Below the pieces are notes generated by a model. The model had not been told where the DNA came from, searched no databases, and was given only the letters and a program-made list of their open reading frames with translations. 64,000 nt of DNA from contig JAHGAU010000028.1 in the NCBI GenBank assembly GCA_019925105.1, positions 372,001-436,000 of the forward strand, in the 5' to 3' direction. The position numbers were made by a program, and so were the translations under genes. This stretch comes from Niebla homalea. Its lineage: Eukaryota; Ascomycota; Lecanoromycetes; Lecanorales; Ramalinaceae. Of the stretch, positions 24,036-35,168 are shown in pieces. How positions within the stretch are numbered: position 1 is the stretch's first letter; every line of letters starts with the position of its first letter.

Positions 24036-24721
24036 GTGAGGGTTTAGCGCCATGGAGAGATTGTACACATGGATTGGCGAGGTGTTTTGATGATTCGTGC
24101 GAACCGATTTGGCTGCGATCCCATATCCATAGATTACCCTTTCTATTACCCTTATTGCTCTTGCTCCTGCTCCTGCTCCTGCCTGGAATTGTACCTAAAA
24201 GTGAATTCAATCACTACCAATCAATAAAATCAATAATGATGGTGTGAATTTTTGAAATTGGCATTATTGACCCACAAACGAAGCGGCTGTAAGCTTCACA
24301 AGATTGATTTGACATCAGTCATTTGCATGGTGTATGAGGTTTTGGGTAGCCAATCAGCTGGCAGTATTAATCTCGTGGCAATACATTGTTTTGCGGTTTG
24401 TAATCCGTAGATCCGTCCATCACACCCCAAAATATCAGTCTGTGGTCATGTACTGTCGATCATTTGACTAATAAGAACTGCCTGGTGGATCTACAGCTCC
24501 AAATGCAGGTCCAACTCCGGTGCGATCGAAATGCGGAAGGCCGGCATAATCCCCTTGTGGGTTCTGTGACTACGTCCTACTGCTCACTACACACTCTGCT
24601 CCATGATGTGTAAGAGCTGGGTGAAAGAGCTAGGCATATATAAGATGTGGGCATCCGAGATGGAGGAGCCCCAGCTCCAATAGAACTACGGGACTGCAGC
24701 TCGAACCAGTCTTTGTCTCCT
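24036..24721. other. intergenic between transporter and phytase-like gene
   Basis: About 0.7 kb, AT-rich in part, holding the transporter 3' region and the promoter of the phytase-like gene. A TATATAA-like element (atataagat, about 24637-24645) lies some 80 bp upstream of the start codon. Confidence 0.45.
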
Positions 24722-26416
24722 ATGATGGCCGTCTACAGTGTTTTGGTCTCCGCACTGGCTGTCGGAGCCTCATTTGCAGCGCCTAGCCCCTTTCTTTCTG
24801 CTCTCAATGCACGGGCTGTACCCTCTCCTGTCGTTAATCAAACGACCTGTGATGCCAAAGAATATACGTACGAAGAGCTGGCAGGCTATGGCTTCGTGCC
24901 CTCGAATGCAAGAGACAAGTATGGAGATACCTTGGGAGGCTATGGCAGTGCAATCGCCCTGGACCGAAACTCATGGAAGATGAAGGATGGAAGCTATACG
25001 GGCACCTTGTGGACACTACCGGACCGTGGCTGGTACAAGCCTTTGAATGCACAAACCTGACGATCCTAGGCTAATAGAAACTATAGGAATACGCAGGGTA
25101 CCTTGAACTATCAGAATCGCGTGCATCAATTTGCCATCACCCTGACACCAAAGCCTGATGCCTCTGTGTCCAACCCTTCCCCGCCTAATCTTCAACTGGA
25201 GTACCAAGACACCATCCTTTTCACCGGTCCCGATGGTACGCCAACGACGGGGCTCGATGCTGATATGACTGGGTCAATCAGTTACCCAGGCTTTCCGGAC
25301 TTGCCAGTGGCGACGTACACTGGTGATGGCTTTGGAGGTGCCGGTCCTGGCGGGAAAAGGATAGCCATCGACAGCGAAGGATTAGTTCTGGACAAGAACG
25401 GCAACTTCTGGGTGTCCGATGAGTATGGTCCCTACATATACCAGTTCTCGAAGAAGGGAAAGATGCTGCAAGCAATCATGCCACCGGACGCCTACATCCC
25501 ACACCGCAATGGTACCGTGAGCTTCAGCGCCGATTCGCCACCCGTCTACAACCCGGATGAGGTCATCATTCCCGAGGATACGGAGACCGGTCGCGACAAC
25601 AATCAAGGCCTTGAAGGCTTGACCACTTCCTCCGATGGCAAGACCCTGTATGCACTCATGCAATCCGCCCTCGACCAAGAAGGCGGACCACATAATCCCC
25701 AACGTAAACAGGCCCGGCTGCTCGAGTACGATATCTCCGGCTCCAAGGTCCAATACACTCACGAATATGTTGTCACCCTCCCGGTATACAATGACCCCAC
25801 CAAAAAGGCCTCAAAGGCCGCAAAAGTCGCTGCACAGTCCGAGATACACTCCCTCGGCAATGGACAGTTCTTCGTCCTGGCACGCGATTCTGTTGGAGGG
25901 AACGGGCAATCCAGTACCCTGTCCGTCTATCGTCACGCCGATATCTTCGACGTTTCGGGATCATCAAAGGCCACGGACATCAAGTCTGATGCGAATGACA
26001 TGACTACTGGAGCCATTGCTGATAACAATGGAAATTTGAACCAGAGCATCAACGCAGCTGAGTATTGCACCTTCTTGGATTACAATGTCAATAGCGAATT
26101 GGGCAAGTTTGGATTGCATGTCAACGGCAGCCAAGATGCTGGCTTGTTGAACGAGAAGTGGGAGAGCTTTGCGATGGCGCCGGTTGATGCCAAGAACGGC
26201 GACGATGGGGAATGGTTCTTGTTTAGTTTGAGTGACAACGACTTCATTACACAGGATGGTAAGAATCTTGCCTTGATGTCTGGTGCCCTGTGCTGATTGT
26301 GTCTAGGACACTTGAATTTCGGCAAGTATCCTTACAAGGACGCCTCCGGATTCAATGTCGACAATCAGGCTTTGGTCTTCCAGGTCCATCTTCCAACGGA
26401 GGCCGATCCTTCATGA
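24722..26416 (+). CDS. Secreted phytase-like esterase (PF13449-type)
   Basis: Three exons, join(24722..25032, 25087..26258, 26307..26416), 530 aa. A signal peptide is visible (MMAVYSVLVSALAVGASFA, cleaved near AAP). The body has the esterase-like activity of phytase pattern: YGSAIALDRNSW, WTLPDRGWNTQGTLNYQN, FWVSDEYGPYIYQFSKKG, RDNNQGLEGLTTSSDGKTLY and a late HLNFGKYPYKD. Members are secreted, probably beta-propeller proteins; phosphatase or phytase activity is inferred from the family name and is not well proven. Intron 1 (54 bp, GTACAA..ATAG) restores DRGW-NTQG, and intron 2 (48 bp) restores ITQDG-HLNF. Either of two adjacent ATGs may start translation. Putative N-glycosylation sites (NQTT, NGTV) fit secretion. 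Its neighbour is a phosphate symporter. Confidence 0.88.
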
Positions 26417-28672
26417 ACGGACCGGGTACATACGACGACACGGAGCAGTCCCTCATTTGCTTACTGATCATACAAAATCGTCGACACCATTAATTTCCTA
26501 CAGCTACTTTCTAATGAAGTCTCTGAATCCCAAGTGATCAATCAGTCTGCCAAATCCATACACCCCTTTTTCAAAAACTTGGCACCTTTCGTCTCTCTCT
26601 AGCTTAGGGAGGGAGACCACACCATCGAAACGTCTTGCAATAAATATCTTCGGACGTGAGGCAGGACATTCCTTATTGCTCTACCAAGCTACCCATCGCC
26701 TGCCCTTTGCGCCATGACTTTTAAAATATGGAAAGTCTCTGCCTTTTGTTCTTCTCTGACTAGCACAGGGGTGCCTGAGGCAGGCACATCTCCCTGCCAA
26801 CAAGCCACTCTCCCCACTCCAACGCTGTACGGGCATTATTTTACTCCGTTGGGCTAGCCCTGGCGTCGTCATTGCGTTGGTGCAGGGCAGTGAGTTTCCA
26901 TTACTTGACCCTGCTGCTGCTGAAATGAGCTTTATTGGAGTCTAGAATTATTCCCCCTTTCTTCAATTGTCCAAAGCAAATGCTGCGTGATATTACCTCC
27001 TTCTCAGGGTGAGCGCCCCGATATCTTCGCTATCGGTTATTTGCTATCTTGAGATTGTAGATATTCTAGATACAACCTCGTTTTGTTTTAGGTGGGAGTG
27101 GGGCACCTCTGGAGGCCATTGTCAGACTTTACGCGTTGGATGTAAGCACTCCGATGCCGGGAAAATCAGATTATCGTCTCTTCGGCTCATGTGCAAAAGT
27201 GCAGTGCGAGGAAAGGGGTTTTTTTTTGGCCTGGAGTACGCGACGTTGGGAGTTCTGTGTGAATGCTTCGTGGTACTATTGATGCTCATCTACGCTCCAA
27301 CATGATATTCCCCTTTTTCCCAGCTGCTGCCTCCAATTCAGACCATAGGTATAAGGCAATCCCTGCCCTACACCCTTAAACCGTCCTCCTGCCCTTGAAT
27401 TGCAAGCGACGCCATCTCCTCATCGCGCCTTCCTGATTTTGCCTTTCCCGCCTCCCCTTAGGGATTGTCTAGATATATTAGCCACCATCTCCATTCTACA
27501 GAAGGAGACAGACAAATCGCTCATCTTTCCGTCCATCCGATCAAGACCCTGGAGACCTCCGGCTTACAAATACTTTTGTGTCACCTCTTCCCCCCCCCGC
27601 CCCCAACCTCTCCTCCCCCCTCTTCTGCTCCAAGAGCGTGCATCAACTCCTGACCGACCTCTTCGCCCACACCACCTTTTGGAGGACCCCTTCACCCTCC
27701 TCCTAGCCGCCCATGTGAAGGTTCCGAAGCTAGTTGTTGGTGGAGCGACATCCACTCCCGAGGCATGAATGAGCAAGTAATGAGCCAGCCCACCCTGATT
27801 CAACGAGTCAGCTTTTCCATGTTTGCGTTTCAGGAATGGAAGTGTGAGGTGGAGTGGTGGAGCTTGCGACTTACCATCCCCGATTACCCCCTCCCCTGCT
27901 GAGAGAGTCCCCACGCGCAGAACGTCACCCGGGTCTTACTTCCCCTTGGCGACTCCAGAAGATGCTCGCGGTCGCGCGTGGCGAGCCACTTTCTTTAAAC
28001 CTAACCTATTGACCAGACGCTCCACACTCCCAGCGGCCTAAGGAGAGAGAGAGAGAGAGAGTCTCGAGGTTTGGGCATGGGCGGAAGAGCATCGCTGGCG
28101 GGTAAGCGACAAGCGCACGTCTCGAGGCCGCAAAGCTGTATAATAGAGGGGGATTACACTGGCGACCAACCCGCGCCGCCATCTTACTTGTTGTCTATAT
28201 ATGTCAGCGTTTGAAAAATAAGGTGGCAGTGAAGTGAGAACTTAATGACCTTCTCCTTTCCAGAATCTGAATCGCAGGCAGTCAAGAGACGCTTCCACAC
28301 CTGTGGCAAACACAAATATTACTTAGCCTCGGGCACACCACGCCGCCCCTGTTCCTCTGTTTGCGTGGCTGCCAATCTGTGAGCTGTCTTAGCGGTTGCG
28401 AGCAGGAAGAGGAGATGGTGGTGAGGGGGGGAAGATGAAGGGGGATGTAAAGAGGACTGGGGCAACAGGGGATGTGGAAATGATGAAGGAGGAGATGGAG
28501 AATCGATGAAGAAGAAGATTCTGAAATGGATAGTAATGAAGAGATACAAGAGCCGAAAAAGGGGGAAGGGTGGAGGAGCGAGGGGATTTAAGGGAAGCAT
28601 TGAAGAAGAGGATTGAAGAAGAGGATCCGAGAAGAGCATCGAAGAGGACCTAAGAAGAGGATCTGAGAAGAG

Positions 28673-28867
28673 GATTGAAGAAGGCGATTGAAGAAGGCGA
28701 TTGAAGAAGGCGATTGAAGAAGGCGATTGAAGAAGGCGATTGAAGAAGGCGATTGAAGAAGGCGATTGAAGAAGGCGATTGAAGAAGGCGATTGAAGAAG
28801 GCGATTGAAGAAGGCGATTGAAGAAGGCGATTGAAGAAGGCGATTGAAGAAGGCGATTGAAGAAGGC
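28673..28867. repeat. 13-bp minisatellite, 15 perfect copies
   Basis: Fifteen uninterrupted copies of GATTGAAGAAGGC (195 bp). Degenerate relatives (GAAGAGCATC, GAAGAGGATC forms) precede it from about 28590. Because 13 is not a multiple of three, the long minus-strand ORF through it repeats a 13-residue motif over 39 bp; I regard that ORF as a by-product. Confidence 0.95.
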
Positions 28868-29325
28868 GAGAGGTGAACGGTACAGAAGATGAAGAAGCGT
28901 TGGAGAGAAGGGAAAAAGGAGACGGAGAATATCCTGTATGAAAGAGGAGGAAAATGTCGAAGGAGATAAGACAGGGATGAACAACGATGTGGACGAGAGG
29001 TGATAAAGAGTAGTAGAGAAAGATAAAGTTATTTGATAAGAAGATGAAATGGAGCAAGCAGGAGAGCATATATTATGAGGTGGAGGCAATATGTTGTTTA
29101 CTGCGAAGAACATGAGAAAAAAGATGTGATAAACATCGTAAAGACGACGAGGAGAATTGATAGGAAAGCTGCAATTGATGAAGAAGGGATGAAGAAGAAT
29201 GCCAAGAAAGGTAAAGGCGAAGAAGTTGGAAAATATATGGAAGATGGAGAAGCTAGAGAGATTGAAGAAGTTTGAAAAGTGGGATATGATGGGATAGATG
29301 AAGACTGCATTATATTCAGAATGAA

Positions 29326-29692
29326 GATGAATGTGTAGTAATGAGGATGAAGGTGTAGTAAAAGTATAGAGTTAAGTAATGAAGATAAAGCAGTAAACAA
29401 CATCGAGGTACAGTAATGAGGATAAAGGCATCGTAAAGGGGATGAAGGCAGAGTAATGAGGGTGAAGGTAGAGTAATGAGGATGAAAGTATGGGAGTGAG
29501 GATAAAGGTACAGTAATTAAGAGCGAGGTATAATAATGAAGATCAAGGTATAGTAAGGATAAAGCTATAGTTAGGATGAAGGTATTGCAAGGATGAAGGT
29601 ATAGTAAGGATCAAGGTATAGTAAGGATCAAGGTATAGTAATGAGGGTGAATGTACAATCATAAGGATGAATTTATGGTAGTGAGGATGAAG
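29326..29692. repeat. 17/20-bp degenerate minisatellite
   Basis: About 18 imperfect units in two length classes: GATGAAGGTATAGTAATGAG (20 bp) and GATGAAGGTATAGTAAG (17 bp, lacking the TGA). The 17-bp class is clustered at about 29540-29640. Units differ by scattered substitutions, so this array is older than the 13-bp array. Confidence 0.85.
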
Positions 29693-32600
29693 AGCAAGAA
29701 AGGAAAGAAAAACATGAGAGACTCGGGGAGGAAGGCGGCTTTTGTAGGCGAAGGGAAATATTGTTGATATGAATTAACATCAAGGCTGTAGTTGTACCTC
29801 AAGTTTGGTTGCTCAATTACTAGGGCATTTGCGGACGAGGAGAAGGTGGCGTCCAATTGGAAGAGCATTCTGAGATATGTGTAGATTGAACTCTGGATGG
29901 CGTACGGTCAGGCGTCACCTGCAGGATAGGTGGTGGCAACAGTAGAAGGCATCCAATGAACAGACTTGATATTCTCGAGGAAGATTACTCCATATGTTCA
30001 TCCACAGAAAGTCAAACCGTGTGCAGATCAATCCTTGTGATTGCTTGACAATGATGACGGCCCTCGTGGCTGGGGATATAAAGTTTCGTGGCTCTACACG
30101 TCGTCCTTGACAATACAACAACCCGTAAGATAGGTCCCTCGACCGTCTTCCTAGGCCACGAGTTTTGAACTTACAATGGACAACCGTAAACTTTCCACCG
30201 GTGCCAATTTTTTCGTCAACTCAGCTTTGGCCAGTCACAACATCGCCTACCTTTAGTGACCAAAGTCTTGCAATTCCTTCAATCCTCCAGGGCTGGTTAA
30301 GACAAGAAGAGATTCTGGTACGTTTTGATCTTAAGCCAGACGTGTTGTAGAGGAATGCGTATCGTTGATAAAACACTGCAAGACCTTCATGATCTAATCC
30401 ACCGCCCTCTGCAGACCTTTACCAAATCCATCAGTTGATGTCCCTACAGCCCGGTCAGTCCCGATTCTATACAATGTTTTCATACTTGGGAGGTGCTTCT
30501 CTCACCGTGTTGAATCTTTCAACATAGAATTCTGCAGGATCCGCTGCGCTGTAATGTTGTCCTGCCCACCCTCATGGAGCGGGTCCCCACTTTCACCAAC
30601 AAGTTCCTGGAGTATCTATGGACCCCATAGGTTGAGCCAAGCTTGACCATCCTGTTCAGCGCCCTGTTCATTTGATTAGATTGCGGACTGAAATGATGCG
30701 CAACGACCAGGCCTTTTCTGACTCGCCGCCACTATACATTCGACGTTGGACACAATTAGGAACTCTCGGGATACAATCACACCAGCCGGCTCCGAGAAAA
30801 TGGTAAGCGGCTTGTTCGAAATGGCGATCAAGCAGTGCAGATTCGGGAAGGAACAGAGCATCATTGACGCTGGACCGTCGTTGATGATGAATGAATGGCG
30901 TCTTCTCGATCCTTTTCACATTGTGTGGTGTTTTGTGCGTGATTTGTTACACCTGCAACGTCACACGAGGCGATACTGGAACTTTGGTGTCATCTTACAG
31001 TATCCGTTTTAGGTGGAGTATAAGACTTTGAGGTTCCAAAGATAAGAGATTGGGTAGAAGAGGACGAGGGAGAATGGCCATCAAGATTCGAAAAATGATT
31101 ACTGTTTTGTGCGTCTATTAGTTTGGAGCTAGCCTTAACTTTGACACCAATAACAAGTGGAAAAGAAATGGAAATGTAGCACTACTCCCGTGTTCTTATT
31201 CGCAATGATCGTTGTATGTTGTCTACATAGGAGACACTATTTTCCTTTAGTAGAAGATCAAGAGAGAACAGTGTGTTTATTCTGCGTCATGCTGCCCATC
31301 ATGTTTTTCGGACAAAGCAGTCTGCCGAAGTCTGAGTCTGCGAGACGTTGTACCTCTTCAGCAGAGACGTAATCGCATGAGAGCAGCTGGTCGAGTAGAC
31401 TGTACTTGTGACTGAGTTGATCCCATTAACCACGTCAGTACACGAACCTTTTCGGCTTGCAGCGCCGTCTCTGTTCTGTTCGAGTCTCTCGTGGTGGGTT
31501 CGTTCGCGGATCACTGCGCTCCGCAGTCATTCCAATCTCTACAGAGGCTACAGAGGAGATCGTAGACATCATGGCGTTCCCGCCCGAGAATGTACAGCGG
31601 GTGTTGGTCACGTTGGCGAGTTTCTGCAATGCCCTATAAGCCTAGGCAGTCGACTGTAATAAGTGTGTCACAATGCGACTGTGAGGATCAATTGGGATGC
31701 TGAATGATAGATGATGGACGGTAACAACAGCAGCACAATTTTGTCTCACCAGCCATGCCAACGGCCATCAGGACACGATACAGCACCCAAGACGGCAAGG
31801 AAGCCACCGTATCTAAGAGGAAAATCATCCGTAGAAGGTTCAACCATAGACGGCTCCACAATAAACAGCCCATTGCCAGTTCGGGGACGTTCCAGATGAT
31901 ACGAACAGTCGACATCTTTTGGAACCTCCACACATCGAGAAGTACTTTTGCTCGAACCTTCGCAGCTGCAGAATTTAACAAGTCGATACTCCATCATCGG
32001 TGCCATCCCGGCGACAAGTAAGAACAGAGGGTATAAGAGTAAAAAAGTGCAGCGAAGTTCCTGACACGACCTAGACAATGTCTTTCTAAGAGGGTGTGTA
32101 ATTTTGGGGACAGCCACAACGTTGGCAGCACCACGGAGAACAGCCCAAGACTGATGCGGTCACTCATGGTCCTACTGCAACAATGATGTCGAAAAAGAGT
32201 GTCGTGAACAAAAATATTCCAATCGTTGGAATTGGCTTCAGGGGTGAGGGGACACAAGGCTGAATCTTGCCTCGATGATAGCAAGTCAATTACTTCGACT
32301 TTCCTTTGTGAATCTGATATCTTGGCGATGGCGGATGAGCACTAAGCTATAGAATCCCATAGTCAATGTGTCGAGGAATGGAGCCTATAGTATTTCCTTT
32401 GAACAATCATGGTTCGAGGATGTTCCTTCATATGGACTGTAGGTGCACAGAATATTGGAGAGGGCGTAAATATACTATTTGCCAGACAATGTACCTTGAG
32501 CGCTAAGAGCACCTTCAAAAAACTCAGTGATGGGTATCTCTGAATTGGCTGCAGGAAGCTTGAGATGCCATGCACATTCCATACATCGTGCGACTTGTTT

Positions 32601-32958
32601 ACACTTGGGAGATATTTTTGACCGGTTCCTTGCATCCACAAAGCTCCACAAGGCGGTGTTCTACCAGGTTAGCGGTAATTGCTCGTCTTACAAAGCGCCG
32701 AAGAACGCTGTATAGAGCAAGAAAAGATGTCGCATGAAACTTTAATCAGAGGTAGGTTGTCAGCGCCATGCGAAGAAATGGCTCCCGTTTTGGGCGTACG
32801 TCATGTTCGGACTAGATACAATTTCCACGAGTTCAACATGAAACCATCAAACCGCATGGACAGTTGGGAAAGTATTGACGCCGGGAGACATCCGAAAAGA
32901 GAGTGGCCTGTAGGTCGAAGGCATTATAAGAATCATTTGACATAGCCATAACCAAGCC

Positions 32959-33562
32959 TCATCCTACCGTTTCTCTTGCAGCTCCATCCTGGCGTTGTGC
33001 TCCCACCTCGTCGGAAGGAATATCGGTAGAAGTCTCTGGAGTCATGATATTCGACTCCTTGACACGTCCAGGGAATAGCTCGATATTCTTGCCCATATCT
33101 CTGCACAAGATGATGTTACAGGTGAAGTAATCGAAGACACCTTTGTGAGCTACCTCAGGCCCAACTAACAGCAATTTCCTGGTTGCAATGGTCAGAACTA
33201 TGCTTAACACAGGCTGTCTCGCCACAGGAGAAAGCCTCCAAGAGCCCAATGAACATGAAAAGGACAGTTTCCATGACCGCTCACCAACCAAACCAGGGGG
33301 CTCCTGGCCTCGTATAGCTTTCCACCATCTTTCTTCTAACGCCAGAGAGTGACATGATGCTGCTTGTTGCAGCGCTCAAAGCAGTCACCTCGGCTAACGG
33401 CAATCCCTCCGTGATCTCGTAGTATTTGAGGTGCCATGCTGCTGGGCGATATTGGTCGCTACAGTCCTTTTTACAATTACACAGCTCGATCATGCGGTAT
33501 TCTGTATGATTTTCTGGTGGGGCAGACGATGAATAAGAGCATTCTGGCTTTCTTGGGTCCAT
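32959..33562 (-). CDS. Small hypothetical protein, spliced candidate gene
   Basis: Proposed complement(join(32959..33178, 33285..33562)), 165 aa. The 106-bp intron has a good donor (GTGAGC), a CTGAC branch sequence 11 nt before the acceptor and a CCAG acceptor; phases match (TG|G gives Trp). The first exon contains a Cys-rich stretch (EYRMIELCNCKKDCSDQY), the junction region is hydrophobic (GWKLLLVG), and the C-terminus is polar. I do not recognise a family. Support is the splice logic and two coherent frames. It may also be a decaying or chance structure. Confidence 0.38.
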
Positions 33563-34713
33563 GGCTTCGTCAAAGCATATGACTCGGGCTTTGGTGCCCC
33601 TTTACAATGTAGGCGGCGACAAGTGCGGCATGCTTGGCTGTTGGCTGTTAATTTTCTGTAAAGAAAGTTGGCTCCGGCATTTCTTCGGCCCGGCCGAAGC
33701 AGGCCTCAATTATTGCATCTTGATGGTCAAGACCATTTCAATGCAGTTGCAATTCAACAAGAATCAAATAATTTGTTCAAATGAGAGTGGCTCTCTGACT
33801 GGATCTGAGCTAATCAAAGCGCGCACACACATTCCCCATCTCGACAACAATTGGGGATGGGAGCGTTTCGGCGTCCCAATTTGATGAAGCAACCTGCGCG
33901 GCCGCAATCCTGGATGGCAAGGTTGCAGGATGAGCAGCCCCCACGTATAACGATGCGATCGAAAGCTTCAAGCTTTCGAAGCCAAACAATTTTGGTGAAG
34001 ATTGGTCAGAGACGGGAAAGGAAGCAGCAAAGCTTCTAACACTGAAACATGCTTCCAAGGCCACCAATAGTAGTATTAATAGTGCCATGGTCACGTAGAG
34101 CCGCGTCATACTTACCTTTATCATGGAACAAGAGACAAGCGTGGAAATGCTGTCTCAGATTGTATCAAGTGGAATATGCGCACTTCCATTCCCGACTTGC
34201 TCGTACATTCAAGCGAACCCCATCATATTCTCTTACCACAATGACGAAGGGCAGAGGCAACCAGCATAGTGCATCTCCCATCCACTCAATAACACACCGA
34301 AGTCTCACAGGATGGCGGTACGGAGTGCGGGGCAAGAGGCGATGTTGCGCGCAGCGCAATGTGATCACTGATCATACAAAGAAGAAGTGTTTCACGCGCT
34401 TCCCTTCCTTCATGCTTCCGCTTGCGGCGCGCCGCACCATCAAATCGCGACGCTCTCGGTTTCTGTTCAAGCCACCTGAAAATGGGCCAAAACGTCGACC
34501 GCCCCCGGCCTCTTTCACTAGTATTGCTGAGACGTTGTGTAACATAATCGGTCCTGTTTCCTTCCCCCTTCGATCTTGAGGTTCCGTCATTGCGATTTGA
34601 CTATATATGTGAAATAAGCAGGCCAGCCTATTCATTTCTAGATAGGTCCAGTTCATCACGTCACTCCTAAAACTTCCTTTGCTGTCGTCCTTTTCAACAT
34701 CCATACCGATAGC
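33563..34713. other. intergenic, no gene recognised
   Basis: About 1.1 kb upstream of the small secreted protein gene. Short ORFs only. Confidence 0.5.
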
Positions 34714-35126
34714 ATGTACTCCCTCACCTCCCTCCTCACCACCCTGATCACCTTTCTCCTCGTGTCCACTCTCACACTTGCATCGCCCATCGTCTCACGA
34801 CAGTCTCTCCTCCTCTCGCGGGCGTCCAATACCTGCACGGCCGAAGACGCCAAATCGTCCTGTCTCCTTCAGAACAGCGTGCAGAAGATAGCGGATCATT
34901 GCAAGACGTTTTGTTGGCCGGCGAATCCTGAAAACTATGATCCGGGTGCCTGTGGGGTAAGACTTACTGTGCATGATGGGGGTGTCAAAGAGGAATCAGG
35001 ATAATAGACTAATGAGTATGGCAGAATTGTTTGAGCCATCAAGGCGATCCGATGGTAACGGTCGAGGGGACTCAGGAGAGCTGTGATGCCTTCAAGGCGA
35101 GATGTGGGATCTGGGGTGAGCTTTGA
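34714..35126 (+). CDS. Small secreted cysteine-rich protein
   Basis: Two exons, join(34714..34956, 35025..35126), 114 aa. A strong N-terminal signal peptide (TLITFLLVSTLTLASP) is followed by a mature part with eight Cys (NTC, SSC, DHC, TFC, GAC, NC, SC, RC), enough for four disulfides. The 68-bp intron (GTAAGA..GACTAATG..GCAG) joins PGACG to NCLSHQG. Such proteins are typical of fungal secretomes and include effector-like and surface proteins, but no specific function can be assigned. The last coding bases lie in a 40-bp tandem duplication; an alternative donor (GTGAGC at 35116) could extend the C-terminus. Confidence 0.72.
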
Positions 35127-35168
35127 TGCCTTCAAGGCGAGATGTGGGATCTGGGGGGAGCTTTGATT
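35081..35168. repeat. 40-bp tandem duplication at the 3' end of the secreted-protein gene
   Basis: Unit 1 (35081-35120) and unit 2 (35121-35160) are nearly identical (ctgtgatgcc versus ctttgatgcc at the start), followed by a partial third copy. The first copy encodes the last two cysteines of the secreted protein; the second is out of frame and after the stop. Confidence 0.9.

Larger units (their letters stand above)
26417..32958. other. 6.5-kb gene-poor region with minisatellites
   Basis: No gene could be supported. 26417-28300 is mixed sequence with CT-rich and GC-rich stretches. About 28400-29700 is strongly purine-rich on the + strand and carries two separate minisatellites. 29700-32958 contains only short ORFs; a minus-strand ORF at 31746-32117 weakly resembles the candidate gene at 32959-33562. 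Confidence 0.55.

Noticed and set aside
27766..27903. Two-exon mini-ORF (MNEQ, intron, EWKCEVEWW)
   Set aside because: Splice signals fit, but 26 residues without any family resemblance is not enough.
28673..28867. CRISPR-like array
   Set aside because: Perfect 13-bp units with no spacers, in a fungal genome; a minisatellite.
28319..29113. 264-aa minus-strand ORF with 13-residue repeats
   Set aside because: By-product of the 13-bp minisatellite in pyrimidine-rich DNA; no ordered domain.
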